64,000 bases of DNA from Sphingobacterium athyrii (GCF_003071065.1 NZ_QCXX01000009.1:297162-361161), one strand, 5' to 3'. Shown: positions 44,791 to 55,210, counted from the stretch's first letter. A program made the numbers and translations. Notes: generated by a model not told the origin, from the sequence alone.

Positions 44791-47736
44791 TTACTGTAAA
44801 TCAGATTTTTTTCCGGAAAACTCAATTTCTCTCACAGCCACGATACTGTTTTCAGGTTGAATTCCTTCGATTACAAGGCGCATGTAACGAACCCCTAGCT
44901 GTTTTATGCTCTTGGAATTGTAATCTTGCCCCGACGAGGATAAATGGCTGTTTACTGGTGACCAATTAAATCCATCAGTAGATGATTGTAACGAATAGAG
45001 ATACCAATCACTATCCTTTCCCCAATAAATACGATAAGTATCTAAATCATATTTCTCTCCCAGATCTATTGAAATCGTAATAGGGAGTTTTAGCTTATCT
45101 GCTCGCCAAAAACTAGTAAGGTCTCTATCAATTATTACCTTTAGTGAATCGACTGGGATTCCGTCAGTTTTAATGGAGGCAGTTGAAAAGTTTAATCTTT
45201 CTCTTTTGTGCGTTAATGTGTCGGCATTTATATTTTCAGTGAGCGTATTGTCATACTCATTCACCCAGGCATACCGCTTCCCGTCGGGAACCTGATCCTT
45301 ATTTTGGGGAATACTTTCTATCATACCTGTTGCGGATTGTAATCCCTGACTACTTGCTTCAATAACAATTTGACCTGCTTCGGGAGTTGTACGTATAAGT
45401 GCATATGCAATGCCGCCTTCAGTGAATTGTGGTGAAACTCCCGTCCGAACGTTATTTCCACCTATCAAACGACCTTTTCCTGAGACAACAAGCTTAATTG
45501 GTATTGCATCTGCTCGGTCTGGTGAACTAACTAAGTTTCCTTGTTCATCACAAATTTTAATATAAATTGGAATCATGTCCGACCCTCCAGCATGAGGGAC
45601 GATACCTTGATCAGCGAATTCTATTTGCAGATGGTGGGTTGACGTGGCAGTTGAAACACGATGGGTACAAACAACTTTTCCGTCTAATATTCCCTCCGCT
45701 TTCAGTTCTCCTGATTCGTAATCTGCTAGCTCAAAACGAAAATACGGGCTACCTCCCTTTTTGTAAATAAATGGCGCTGTTACCGAATTGTTTTCTCTGT
45801 TTTTTTCGCCCACAAGTTTGTTATTTCGAAAGAGTCTGACGGTGTCACAATTTGAGAATACGATGATATTAGCATCCAGATCTTTCCTTGCATTGTGACT
45901 TGCGATATGTACAACGGGACCATAAGTGGGATTTTTGGCATCCTGCATCGCTTTCATTTGATAATAGCCGAATTTCGGGTATCGATCCAAATCGACAACT
46001 CCACTGAACGCAGTGACCGGATCATAACCGCGGGTATAATCGTTGAAACTCCAAAGGAAATATCCACTTATACGAGGATTTGCATCGAGACCAGCATGAT
46101 CCCAATAGCCTCCTAGAGATTCTTCTTTTTCCCCGTTGAGTGCATTCTGTCGTAATATTGATTGGTTAATTAATCCTTTATCGCCATAAAGTCTTGAAGC
46201 ACGGAGCCCATTTTCTTTACTTGGGTCTGCAAACCATGCATCGCCCCATTCCCTTGTCAATGAAGGGTTTTTGGGGAATGGGTCAGTTCCATCAGGATCA
46301 ACTACCTTATAAAATACATCGTAGAAAGGCTGGCTTCTACTATTGAGATCATCGACTGTAAAAAGTTGATCACCGGGCAACTCATCGTGTGCGATCTTTA
46401 CCGCCTTCATCATCCAGGATGCTGGAGTAGGAGACTCGTTGAGCGATGTTTCCCATAAAAAAATAGAAGGATGATTACGGTCTCTCCTGATCATTTTGCG
46501 AATATCACGATATGTACGTTCGATAAATAAATCATCTTCATTAAAATATTGCCAACCCGGTTGGCATTCGATCACCAATAGACCTAGAGAATCACAAGCA
46601 TCAAGAAATGCTGGCGATGGTGGATAGTGCGCGGCTCTTACCGCATTGAATCCTCCTTTCTTCAGTAGCATAACATCGCGGTATTGCATCGAATTGCTTG
46701 CCGCATCTCCTACATAAGGAAATGCTTGGTGCCTATTGGCACCCCGGAGGTAAAGTTTATCGCCGTTTAAATAAAATCCATCGGCTTTACCGGTAGGAGA
46801 ACGAAAGCTGAATCTCCTTATACCTATCCATGTATTTACCTCATCAATTAAAATATCGTTGTCATAAATGCGTGAAACCAGTTGGTATCGGAATGGATGA
46901 TCGGGAGACCATAACTGCGGATTAAAAACCTCGAGCTTTTGGACAAAAGTAGAATCACCGGGAGAGATATTTGTTCTGCTATTGGTCTCTGAAACGATTT
47001 TTCCGGTATTATCTAATAGTATTGTCTCCAAACGCAATTTGGATATCAAATGGGTATTGCTGTTTACGATATGCGTTCGGCAGTTAACTGTTGCCTTTTC
47101 TTTAGTAACCGCCGGAAAGCTTACCAGAATTCCACCTCCAGCAATGATATCCGTTTCCATAGGATCCGAAATATAGGTTTTATCGGTAATGATCATTTTT
47201 ACTTCCCGATAGATCCCTCCATAATAATTAAAATCTAGTTTCTGCATAGGCTTGCCGGGGGGCGTTGAACCATCATCCTTATTGCTGACGCGTATTGCGA
47301 GCACGTTATCTTTATCATATTGGATGTACGGCGTTATATCAACCACAAAGCCTAGGTATCCGCCAGCATGTTCTGCAATTTTTTTTCCGTTAAGAAAGAT
47401 TGTACAATTAGTTTGGACGCCTTCAAATTGAAGTACGGTTCTTTTATTTTGCAGTCCGCCGGAAAGACGAAAATAACGGCGATACCATCCCGTACCTTGA
47501 AATACGCTGCCGCCGTTGTGTTTCGGCTCCAAACGCATAACATGCGGAATACTTACCGCTTCCCATTTGCTGTCATCATAATCTATCTCCATCGCCTGGT
47601 CCATATCTCCTCGATAAAATGCCCAGTTGGTATTCATATCAAGTCGTGTTCTTGCAGACTGTTTTTTCATTGCAAACAGCGGAGAACATATACCCCATAA
47701 TATTAAGGCAGGCAAGATGTACTTTGTTTTTTTCAT
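44791..47736 (-). CDS. GH2-family glycoside hydrolase with C-terminal discoidin domain
   Basis: A 981-aa secreted enzyme (signal peptide LILWGICSPLFA). The GH2 sugar-binding domain (TGWYRRYFRL, NGKKIAEHAGGYLGFVVDI) is followed by an immunoglobulin-like domain and a TIM barrel (LRGANRHQAFPYVGDAAS; FNAVRAAHYPPSPAFLDACD). The acid/base Glu is in LWETSLNES (about residue 435) and the nucleophile probably in LTREWGDAW (about 498). A late beta-domain and an F5/8 C discoidin module (about 850-981: SFWRADK, ISIDLGEKYDL, RYMRLVIEG, EIEFSG) follow. Most likely a beta-galactosidase or a related exo-glycosidase; the exact specificity is unclear. It lies downstream of susD but beyond a terminator, so it may have its own promoter. 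Confidence 0.88.
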   Translation of the reverse strand: MKKTKYILPALILWGICSPLFAMKKQSARTRLDMNTNWAFYRGDMDQAMEIDYDDSKWEAVSIPHVMRLEPKHNGGSVFQGTGWYRRYFRLSGGLQNKRTVLQFEGVQTNCTIFLNGKKIAEHAGGYLGFVVDITPYIQYDKDNVLAIRVSNKDDGSTPPGKPMQKLDFNYYGGIYREVKMIITDKTYISDPMETDIIAGGGILVSFPAVTKEKATVNCRTHIVNSNTHLISKLRLETILLDNTGKIVSETNSRTNISPGDSTFVQKLEVFNPQLWSPDHPFRYQLVSRIYDNDILIDEVNTWIGIRRFSFRSPTGKADGFYLNGDKLYLRGANRHQAFPYVGDAASNSMQYRDVMLLKKGGFNAVRAAHYPPSPAFLDACDSLGLLVIECQPGWQYFNEDDLFIERTYRDIRKMIRRDRNHPSIFLWETSLNESPTPASWMMKAVKIAHDELPGDQLFTVDDLNSRSQPFYDVFYKVVDPDGTDPFPKNPSLTREWGDAWFADPSKENGLRASRLYGDKGLINQSILRQNALNGEKEESLGGYWDHAGLDANPRISGYFLWSFNDYTRGYDPVTAFSGVVDLDRYPKFGYYQMKAMQDAKNPTYGPVVHIASHNARKDLDANIIVFSNCDTVRLFRNNKLVGEKNRENNSVTAPFIYKKGGSPYFRFELADYESGELKAEGILDGKVVCTHRVSTATSTHHLQIEFADQGIVPHAGGSDMIPIYIKICDEQGNLVSSPDRADAIPIKLVVSGKGRLIGGNNVRTGVSPQFTEGGIAYALIRTTPEAGQIVIEASSQGLQSATGMIESIPQNKDQVPDGKRYAWVNEYDNTLTENINADTLTHKRERLNFSTASIKTDGIPVDSLKVIIDRDLTSFWRADKLKLPITISIDLGEKYDLDTYRIYWGKDSDWYLYSLQSSTDGFNWSPVNSHLSSSGQDYNSKSIKQLGVRYMRLVIEGIQPENSIVAVREIEFSGKKSDLQ

Positions 47737-47839
47737 GTAAAAAATATAGTTCCACTTTGGTTTCTGCTAAAAGCTGTCAGAAAGGCAATTTGTTAGTGGC
47801 GAAAAATGTAAGATTAGTCTATTTTTCTTGGTAAAAAAT

Positions 47840-47875
47840 TAGCCATCAGCACTAAATATTTTAAGCTGATGGCTA
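47840..47875 (-). terminator. Terminator after susD
   Basis: 11-bp inverted repeat TAGCCATCAGC / GCTGATGGCTA. On the minus strand it is followed by ATTTTTTACC. It starts 8 bases after the susD stop and separates the SusCD pair from the GH2 gene. Confidence 0.75.
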
Positions 47876-47882
47876 CGATTTA

Positions 47883-49469
47883 CTAATTTGGATAACCTGG
47901 ATTTTGTGTTAGATTACGATTTACATCAGTTTCTTTTCGGGGGATTGGCCAGAGATAATCTCTTTCACTCGAAAAAGTCCGAGATTCAGCCTCCACATGT
48001 TCACCCGTAAGCACTAAAGCTCCGTTCGTTGGATCGACGGTACCTAGTCGTGTACCGTATACTTTTCCTTCACGCACTTGTGGTCCTATTTTCCAACGTT
48101 TTATATCAAACCAACGTAAACCTTCCAATGCAAGTTCAACGCGGCGTTCTCTTCTTACCAATTCGCGTAAAGTTGTTTGATTAGCATAAATAGATCTATC
48201 AACTTTGGGCATTCCGGCCCTTTGTCTTAAGGCATCAATAGCGTCATACACACTGTTGTCTATGCTTGCACTTTCTATTTTTGCTTCAGCATATGTCAGC
48301 AATATCTCCGCATAGCGTATGAGAATCATATTTAAACCCGTATTCCATAAATCCGGATAGTCAGATAGATTAGACGTGTATTTTTTATATAAATAGCCCG
48401 TTTTAGAATTATTACTTCCGTTATAGTAGTCTCCAGAACTTCGTTCAATTGGATTATAATATTTCCCTTCGTAGAACTGTCCCGGATAGACGATAGATGC
48501 TGTAAGCCGAGGATCCCTACCTTTATAAGGATCGTTTTTGTTATAATTGGCACCTGGATCATCGATCGTTTTTCCATTGGCCATTTCATAAGCGTCTACC
48601 AAAGATTGCGTCGGATCAATCGAGCCCCATCCACCAAAAGTTGAGGATGGCATAATGCCAATGTTTCCGTTGGAATAGTCATTTTCCTTATATTGTATGT
48701 CAAGGATAATCTCATTGTTATTCTCATTCTGTATTCGGAAAAGGTCTTGATAGGAGGAGAAAAGGGAGTAGCCCATTTCCATGACTTGCTTGCTGGTAAT
48801 GATACAATCTGCGTATTTACCGCTATACAGCTCTAAACGTGCTTTGAGCGACAAGGCCGCTCCTCGGGTAATTCTGCCCACATCGTTAGCAGAATATTTC
48901 ACAGGAAGTTCTGGCGTGATCGCCTTCAATTCATCGAGGATATATTTCTGGATCTCAGAGACAGCTGTACGACTTACCGCATTTGCTTCATCTTGGCTAA
49001 GTGTTTTAGTGACAAGTGGGACATCACCGTAAAGTTGGGACAAGGTAAAATACTGATAAGCACGTAGGAAACGTGCTTCCGCTTTCATTCTGGTTTTCAA
49101 TGCTTCGTCCATAGGGGTTTTATCCACGTTTTCTAGAAACCAGTTGGATTTCTGGATCGTGCTATATGACGGAGACCATCTATCAGTGATCCAAGTGTCT
49201 GAAGGACTCCCGGACCCATTTCCCAAGCTTGTATAACCTTCCCAATAATATTGGCTGTACACATTGTCCGATAAAGCATCCATGTAAAGCACATGGTATC
49301 CGTCGCTCCAGGAGTTATAACAACCATTAAGGGCTACTAGTGCATCATTCTCCGAAGACCAGAGCGAAGAATTGCTGTAGGCATCCTTGGGATTTCTGTC
49401 CAGAAAATCTTTCTGGCAAGCCGTAAATGTTATACTGAGAAAAAGAGATAATATTAAAGTTTTTTTCAT
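47883..49469 (-). CDS. SusD/RagB-family lipoprotein of the sigma/anti-sigma-controlled locus
   Basis: A 528-aa lipoprotein (lipobox FTAC then QKDFLDRNPKDAYSNSSLW). SusD hallmarks: EARFLRAYQYFTLSQLYGDVPLV near residues 130-152, ALSLKARLELYSGKY near 208, ILIRYAEILLTYAEAKIES near 382, and the RagB signature RERRVELALEGLRWFDIKRWK near 435, with the end DYLWPIPRKE and LTQNPGYPN. It is the partner of the SusC starting at 52931, 18 bases apart. Length and domain order are normal. Confidence 0.93.
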   Translation of the reverse strand: MKKTLILSLFLSITFTACQKDFLDRNPKDAYSNSSLWSSENDALVALNGCYNSWSDGYHVLYMDALSDNVYSQYYWEGYTSLGNGSGSPSDTWITDRWSPSYSTIQKSNWFLENVDKTPMDEALKTRMKAEARFLRAYQYFTLSQLYGDVPLVTKTLSQDEANAVSRTAVSEIQKYILDELKAITPELPVKYSANDVGRITRGAALSLKARLELYSGKYADCIITSKQVMEMGYSLFSSYQDLFRIQNENNNEIILDIQYKENDYSNGNIGIMPSSTFGGWGSIDPTQSLVDAYEMANGKTIDDPGANYNKNDPYKGRDPRLTASIVYPGQFYEGKYYNPIERSSGDYYNGSNNSKTGYLYKKYTSNLSDYPDLWNTGLNMILIRYAEILLTYAEAKIESASIDNSVYDAIDALRQRAGMPKVDRSIYANQTTLRELVRRERRVELALEGLRWFDIKRWKIGPQVREGKVYGTRLGTVDPTNGALVLTGEHVEAESRTFSSERDYLWPIPRKETDVNRNLTQNPGYPN

Positions 49470-49487
49470 GTCTAATGCGAATAAGAG

Positions 49488-52400
49488 TTAAAAAGTGACA
49501 TTTAGGCCCAGCGTATGTACTTTGACCTGAGGATAATAATATATGCCACTGCTATAAGAAGCCTCCGGGTCGATCCAGTCTTGAAGTCCGCTGAAAGTCA
49601 ATATATTTTGACCGCTATAATAGATACGGGCACGACTGATTCCCAATTTTTTGATTAAGCTGGTGAAGTTATATCCTACTTGTAGATTTTTTAGGCGGAT
49701 ATAGGAAGCATCTTTGACCCAGAATGAAGAAGGATTGTCTATTGCATTATTCTGATTTTGGGAATAAAGTATCCTAGGAAGTGACGCTCCGGGATTTTCG
49801 GGGGTCCAAGTATCCAATAACGCAGATGTAGGCTTACCTGCGGCGTCGCCAACTTCGCCTAGCTTTCCTTCCAGATACGTTTTTACACGAGCGGCCCCTT
49901 GAAAGAACAGCATAAGATCGATATTCTTATATGTACCGCCCAATGTTAGTCCGAAAGTGGTCTTGGGGTAGTAATTGCCTAAATATTGTTTATCGTCGCT
50001 ATCAATTACTTTGTTGCCGTCAATATCACGGTATTTTAAATCCCCGGCTCCGGTCCGGTTGCTTTGAACAGCATGCTTTTCTACCTCTTCTTTTGTTTGG
50101 AAAATTCCGTCTGCAATATAGCCATATAGCGAATTGATAGGATAGCCTACCTCTTGTATCGTAGTATTTGTTAGGTAGGGGCCAGTACCATACAGATCTG
50201 TGATCTTATTATCGATAAAAGAGATGTTGAACGAACCATTGTAGGCAAAATCTCCCTTATTGTCTTTGTATCCAAGTACAAATTCCCAGCCTTTGTTTTG
50301 TACAGCACCAGCGTTTCTCGTTGGGGGTTTTAATCCATATACGCCACTGACGGGTACATCCAGTATAATGTCATTTGTTTTCCGATTAAACCAGTCGACC
50401 GTCAGATCCAGTTTTCCTTTGAAGAATGACGCATCGATACCTGCACCATAAGTTGTTGTGCTCTCCCAGCGCAGATCGGCATTGGCACCACTAGTCGGAG
50501 CTACGCCCGTTGCTATAATAGGGGAGGCTCCGCCAAACGTATAGTTTTGATCAGAACTGATCACGGTGATGTATGGGTAGTATGGCGCACTAGGAAAGTC
50601 ACCATTCGCTTTGACTTCCTGATTACCGAGTTTTCCCCATGATCCACGGATTTTTAAAGCAGATATAGATTCCTTTACTGGCTCAAAGAAATTTTCTTTG
50701 TTCAGATTCCATCCAGCTGAGAATGAAGGAAAAGCACCCCAGCGGTGTTTTGGTGAAAAACGAGATGTTCCATCATATCTCAAATTAGCTTCAAAAAGGT
50801 ACTTACCTGCAAAATCGTAATTTAATCGACCAAAATAAGAACACAATGCCATTTCATATCCATAACCAGAGGCAGTTTGTCCGGCGGTCGATCCGAGATT
50901 GATTTCACTCAGCTCATTGTTAAGAAAGCGCTGTCTGTAAGCACTATTTTCAGTATATTGTGTAAGCTCTTGAAAATAGCCTCCCAATACCTTTATATTA
51001 TGATCTCCAAAGCTTTTTGTATAATCTAACAAGCCCTGGAGTGTTGTCCTTCGGAAGGTTGTATTTTTATCAGTAAGTTTATTTGGTCCTTGATAGAAGG
51101 TTTTGTCTCCGGCTGCATTGTAATACTGAATGTCAGCAATAAAAAACTTATTTTGTGCTATAGAAGATACAAATCCTAGTGTAGGTTTAAAATGGAGGCC
51201 TTTTAGGATTTCCCAGTCAGCACCAACATTTCCAGCAAAATCATAATAGTTTTCGCGGTTAAAAGACGGTGATTCAAGCCAGGCAAGTGGATTTCCATCG
51301 GCTATACTTCCATAGTGACCATTTTCATATTTATAAGGAATCATTGGAACAATTCGGTTAATTTGTCGCACCACCTGAGTGAATCCCGATACCCCTGGCA
51401 TGCTTGATTGCGGTTCCAGTAATGGCGAGTAAGTATAGGCGAGATTGCCGTGAACTTTCAGTTGGTCATTGACTTTTGATTCTAGATTAAAACGGGAAGT
51501 ATAGCGCTTCGCATTTGTTTTTTTTATAAGACCATTTTGATCGAAATAACCAAGGGAGAGCATGTACCGGGACTTGTCGTTTCCACCATTTACGCTCAAG
51601 TAATGATTCTGTTGTATCCCGTTGCCCCTATAGGCTAGATCCAACCAGTCCGTATTGGGATAATTATAGGGATCAGATCCATTCTTGAATTTTTCAATTT
51701 CTTCTTCCGTATATCGAGGTTGTTTTCCTTCATTGCGGAGAGCCTGATTATAGAGTCCCGCGGCTTGCCAAGACGGCAAATAATCAAAAAGCCCGGTTGC
51801 ACTTTGTTTGCCGACATAGGTATTATAGGTCAGGATAGTTTTTCCCTCCTTACCTTTTTTCGTCGTGATTAAGATTACCCCGTTGGCTGCCCGAGATCCG
51901 TAAATAGCAGCAGATGCTGCATCTTTCAATACCGATATACTTTCTATATCATCAGGGTTGACATTGTTCATAGTAGAGATCATTCCATCAATGACAACCA
52001 TCGCACCAGCATTGTTGAGTGTTCCAATGCCACGCACACGTATGGTGGCCGCATCACGTCCGGGTTGTCCAGAATTTGCAGCAGTAACTGTGACTCCTGC
52101 CATTGTTCCCTGTAATGCATTTCCAACGCTTGTAACAGGACGGTCGGTCAGTTGTGAAGCACGAACGGTAGAAACTGATCCCGTTAAATTTTCTTTGCGC
52201 TGTTGGCCAAACCCGACTACAACTACTTCCTGAAGATTTTGCTGATCCGATAGCATCGTAACCTGAAGAGCGTCTTTGCCATCGGCCGCTACCTCTTGTG
52301 GTTTATAGCCGATATAACGGAAGATAAGAACACCTTCGTGAGGTATTTTCAGTTGGAATTTTCCGTTTGCATCGGTCGTTGTTCCAATTCCATTACTGCC

Positions 52401-52931
52401 TTTTAACATGACATTTACCCCTGATAAGGTTTTTACCGAATCACGTACGGTACCCGTAGCAATTAGTTGCTGAACCTTAGGTTCAAATGATGCGACTTCC
52501 CTCATTTGAATCACGATGGTATTGTTTTTTAATGTATATGTTATAGGCTGTAGGGCAAGACATTTGTCGAGCGCTTCACGAAGCGGCATATCGGTCACGT
52601 TGATATCTATTCGTTTACTTTTCTCCAATACGTCATTTTTGTAGACAAAGTCGTAACCAGTCTGCTGTTTAATCGCGTTGAATATAGTCTGCAGCGGGGC
52701 CTTTTCCATATATAGTGTTACTTGCTGACCATTGGCAGCCAAAGACGATTGCAGAAAGGCAGCGGTTAGAATAATACAGGTTAGGTATATTTTCATAAAG
52801 CCTTTTTTTAAAATAGATCCAGATGTTCCATTTATTAGGTTATAGTAACCTGATGTGTTAGCAACATTGGAATAAGGGGAAAGATCTCCTTTGGTATTAG
52901 TAAACATCATTTTATTTTTAGGATTAATCAA
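49488..52931 (-). CDS. SusC-family TonB-dependent transporter with N-terminal STN domain
   Basis: A 1147-aa protein with a ~45-residue N-terminal extension before the signal peptide (MKIYLTCIILTAAFLQSSLA), then an STN (secretin/TonB N-terminal) domain (VTLYMEKAPLQTIFNAIKQQ, DMPLREALDKCL; about residues 70-145). A carboxypeptidase-like domain, the SusC plug (EVVVVGFGQQRKENLTGSV; DIESISVLKDAASAAIYGSRAANGV) and a barrel ending in GLNVTF complete it. STN domains signal ligand binding to a FecR-type anti-sigma factor, and the fecR and sigma genes lie directly upstream, so this transporter is likely self-inducing. The long N-terminus may be real, as it occurs in related Sphingobacteriaceae, or the start could lie further in. 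Confidence 0.93.
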   Translation of the reverse strand: MINPKNKMMFTNTKGDLSPYSNVANTSGYYNLINGTSGSILKKGFMKIYLTCIILTAAFLQSSLAANGQQVTLYMEKAPLQTIFNAIKQQTGYDFVYKNDVLEKSKRIDINVTDMPLREALDKCLALQPITYTLKNNTIVIQMREVASFEPKVQQLIATGTVRDSVKTLSGVNVMLKGSNGIGTTTDANGKFQLKIPHEGVLIFRYIGYKPQEVAADGKDALQVTMLSDQQNLQEVVVVGFGQQRKENLTGSVSTVRASQLTDRPVTSVGNALQGTMAGVTVTAANSGQPGRDAATIRVRGIGTLNNAGAMVVIDGMISTMNNVNPDDIESISVLKDAASAAIYGSRAANGVILITTKKGKEGKTILTYNTYVGKQSATGLFDYLPSWQAAGLYNQALRNEGKQPRYTEEEIEKFKNGSDPYNYPNTDWLDLAYRGNGIQQNHYLSVNGGNDKSRYMLSLGYFDQNGLIKKTNAKRYTSRFNLESKVNDQLKVHGNLAYTYSPLLEPQSSMPGVSGFTQVVRQINRIVPMIPYKYENGHYGSIADGNPLAWLESPSFNRENYYDFAGNVGADWEILKGLHFKPTLGFVSSIAQNKFFIADIQYYNAAGDKTFYQGPNKLTDKNTTFRRTTLQGLLDYTKSFGDHNIKVLGGYFQELTQYTENSAYRQRFLNNELSEINLGSTAGQTASGYGYEMALCSYFGRLNYDFAGKYLFEANLRYDGTSRFSPKHRWGAFPSFSAGWNLNKENFFEPVKESISALKIRGSWGKLGNQEVKANGDFPSAPYYPYITVISSDQNYTFGGASPIIATGVAPTSGANADLRWESTTTYGAGIDASFFKGKLDLTVDWFNRKTNDIILDVPVSGVYGLKPPTRNAGAVQNKGWEFVLGYKDNKGDFAYNGSFNISFIDNKITDLYGTGPYLTNTTIQEVGYPINSLYGYIADGIFQTKEEVEKHAVQSNRTGAGDLKYRDIDGNKVIDSDDKQYLGNYYPKTTFGLTLGGTYKNIDLMLFFQGAARVKTYLEGKLGEVGDAAGKPTSALLDTWTPENPGASLPRILYSQNQNNAIDNPSSFWVKDASYIRLKNLQVGYNFTSLIKKLGISRARIYYSGQNILTFSGLQDWIDPEASYSSGIYYYPQVKVHTLGLNVTF

Positions 52932-53020
52932 TTAAAATTAATTTGGTCAGGATTCTAACTGTCTAAAGGTATAGGTAGTATTCGGTCACTATTTAGGAGA
53001 ATCCATAGCTTGTTTTTCAT

Positions 53021-54166
53021 CTACGGTTTGATCATAATCCTCCTTCCTTTTAGGTTAAAATGAATGCCGGTCAGTTTGAGTACGTCCAATACTTCCTGTA
53101 TATCTTTTGAGCGTGAGATTGACCCGCCGAATTTTATTTTACCAATATTTTCTTCGTAGCTAACCTCAACATCATACCAGCGAGAAATCTGTCGCATAAT
53201 TTCTTCCAAGGGCATATCATCAAATGCAAAATCGCCTTGCTTCCAGGCAATAGACTGTGAAGCATCCACCTGCTTGAAGGTTAGATTTTTATTATTGAGG
53301 ATACTCTGTTGCCCGGGGTTTAATATTATCGAAGTATTTCGATTAGTCGGAGATACCTTTACGCTACCTTCTATTAATGTTGTTTTGACGGTTTCTTCGT
53401 CCTGATATGCATTAATATTGAAAGTTGTGCCTAATACCGTTACTATCTGCTTATCTGTCTCTACGATGAAAGGGACTTTCTCGGCTTTCGTCACCTTTTT
53501 AGTAACCTCAAAATATCCTTCCCCCATTAATTTGACCCGTCTCTCTTTACCTGAGAAATTGGTGGGAAAGCTCAGTGATGAAGAAGCATTGAGCATTACT
53601 GAAGTACCATCTGCGAGCAGTAACTTAAACTTTCCACCTTTTGGGACTGTAATCGTATTTATTCCTTCGTCATGTGGTGCTCCGTTTCTAAGTGTGTAAC
53701 TCAAGATTCCTTTTTCCAACATCTGGATAGCGCCTCCGGTAGCAAAAGATAGATTCTCCGATGTCGCACTGTCCAGGTACATTGTACGTCCATCTGCAAG
53801 CTGCAATATTGCCTTATCTGAACCCGGGCGAACGAGTATAGCTTGTGGTTCCCGAATTTCCAGTAGGTTTTGAAAGTCCATCATCAGGACTACAGCTAAA
53901 AAAATAGCAACAGCAGCAATCATCGATGGTCTAAAAAGAAATTGAAATGGCTTATCTATTTTTTGTTTATCAGCAATCGTTTTATCTATTTTTTTCCAGA
54001 TAATATATTCGCGTATTTTTTTATTTCCATGCTTAGTTTCGTCCCATTCTTCTGTTTGAGATTCAATATGCTTGTAGAATGAAAATAGTTGATCTTCTTC
54101 TTGCTTGTTTGTTTTCTTTTTAAGGTATTTGCTGATGATACGCTGTATGGTCTTTCTATCTTTCAT
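53021..54166 (-). CDS. FecR-family anti-sigma factor
   Basis: 381 aa from the ATG at 54166 (MKDRKTIQRIISKYL), chosen over an upstream start at 54205 that adds hydrophobic residues without similarity. Order: cytoplasmic anti-sigma N-terminus (about 1-85), one membrane helix (MIAAVAIFLAVVLMM, ~85-100), FecR domain (about 170-265: TVPKGGKFKLLLADGTSVML, TNFSGKERRVKLMGEGYFEV, VLGTTFNINAY) and a C-terminal DUF4974 domain (MPLEEIMRQISRWYDVEVSYE). It would hold the ECF sigma factor inactive until the STN domain of the downstream SusC signals. It sits 82 bases after the sigma gene and 89 bases before susC. Confidence 0.92.
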   Translation of the reverse strand: MKDRKTIQRIISKYLKKKTNKQEEDQLFSFYKHIESQTEEWDETKHGNKKIREYIIWKKIDKTIADKQKIDKPFQFLFRPSMIAAVAIFLAVVLMMDFQNLLEIREPQAILVRPGSDKAILQLADGRTMYLDSATSENLSFATGGAIQMLEKGILSYTLRNGAPHDEGINTITVPKGGKFKLLLADGTSVMLNASSSLSFPTNFSGKERRVKLMGEGYFEVTKKVTKAEKVPFIVETDKQIVTVLGTTFNINAYQDEETVKTTLIEGSVKVSPTNRNTSIILNPGQQSILNNKNLTFKQVDASQSIAWKQGDFAFDDMPLEEIMRQISRWYDVEVSYEENIGKIKFGGSISRSKDIQEVLDVLKLTGIHFNLKGRRIMIKP

Positions 54167-54248
54167 GTCTGTATTATAATTGTATGTGCAAAAAAAAAGC
54201 ACCAACCCCTAAGAGTTGATGTTTTTAATTTTTTTAGCTCAACGTGAT

Positions 54249-54896
54249 CTATCGGAAAATATTGAGGATTGTTAATAAGAAAAGCGGTAAGGTCCATGGA
54301 GAGAGGTATTTTCTCATTTTTTTTATGGCAATGGTAATTTGGTTTTCTACGGTTTTTATTGAAATATTGAGGCGGGCTGCTATTTCCTTATTGGTGAGAT
54401 GCTCCTTTCTGCTCAAGTAAAAAATTACACCGCATTTTTCGGGCAATTTTTCGATGCCTATTTTTAAAGCTTCTTCGATCTCTTTGTGATGATCCTGAGA
54501 ATCAAAAAATGCTGCTGGCAAATTAACTAACTCCATTACATAGTTATTTCTACATTTTTTTTCGTTTATGCACCTGAAGACCTGAAAACGTACTGCTGTA
54601 AATAAATAAGATTCCAGATTCTTTATCGACAAGGCCGAACGTCTGATCCAAAGCTGCGAAAATATCTCCTGAACAATATCCTCACACAATTCCCTGTCAC
54701 GAAGAATATTGTAAGCTGCTAGATAAAGCCTGTCCCAAAACAGGGTATATAATTTTTCAAACGCGACCTTCGATCCACCATAAAGCGCTCCTAATAGGAT
54801 TGTATTTTCATGTTGTTGAGTAGCTCTCTTTTTCGAATCTGATAAATTAACATTATGGATAATTTCCATATCATTATAGTGGTAATTTTTTGCCAT
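54249..54896 (-). CDS. ECF RNA polymerase sigma factor (FecI-like)
   Basis: A 215-aa sigma-70 family protein of the ECF group. Region 2 runs about residues 45-110 (AFEKLYTLFWDRLYLAAY, DRELCEDIVQEIFSQLWIRR). Region 4 runs about 140-195 (LPEKCGVIFYLSRKEHLTNKEIAARLNISIKTVENQI, with HTH LTNKEIAARL..ISIKTVENQ). A short hydrophobic tail follows. Together with the FecR next to it, it should transcribe the SusC/SusD genes downstream. MEIIHN, nine codons into the frame, is an alternative start. Typical FecI-like proteins are ~180-200 aa, which favours either start about equally. Confidence 0.9.
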   Translation of the reverse strand: MAKNYHYNDMEIIHNVNLSDSKKRATQQHENTILLGALYGGSKVAFEKLYTLFWDRLYLAAYNILRDRELCEDIVQEIFSQLWIRRSALSIKNLESYLFTAVRFQVFRCINEKKCRNNYVMELVNLPAAFFDSQDHHKEIEEALKIGIEKLPEKCGVIFYLSRKEHLTNKEIAARLNISIKTVENQITIAIKKMRKYLSPWTLPLFLLTILNIFR

Positions 54897-55210
54897 ATCC
54901 GTTGGTTCGAAAATGCGTCATTATTGAGATATTAAATCTCTACGCTGGTTAAATTGGTAAGCAATTCTTTAGTTGAATGGTAGACTATGGCTACAGTGAT
55001 ACGCTGCCTTTGAAGCAGGGATTATTTTTTGCGTTCTGCTTTGTATAATTGGTTTAGGAATACCGTTTATCAGACTCAATATTTTTAAATTGAGAATTTT
55101 AATAGCTAATAAAAAGCAACCTATTAATAAATAGGCCGCTTTTTACCGTTATCCGTCAAGAACGCCTTCCCGTCAGATAACTATATTAATCATAAAAAAG
55201 AAAGCAGAGA
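54897..55210. other. Intergenic region between sigma gene and fimbrillin-like gene
   Basis: Non-coding in appearance. It contains the terminator at 55111 and presumably the sigma gene promoter. I recognise nothing else. Confidence 0.4.
55111..55144. terminator. Terminator downstream of the fimbrillin-like gene
   Basis: Symmetric hairpin: AAAAAGC / GCTTTTT outer stem, a two-base internal loop, CCTATT / AATAGG inner stem and an AATA loop. It is suited to ending transcription from the minus-strand fimbrillin-like gene 67 bases upstream. Confidence 0.75.
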
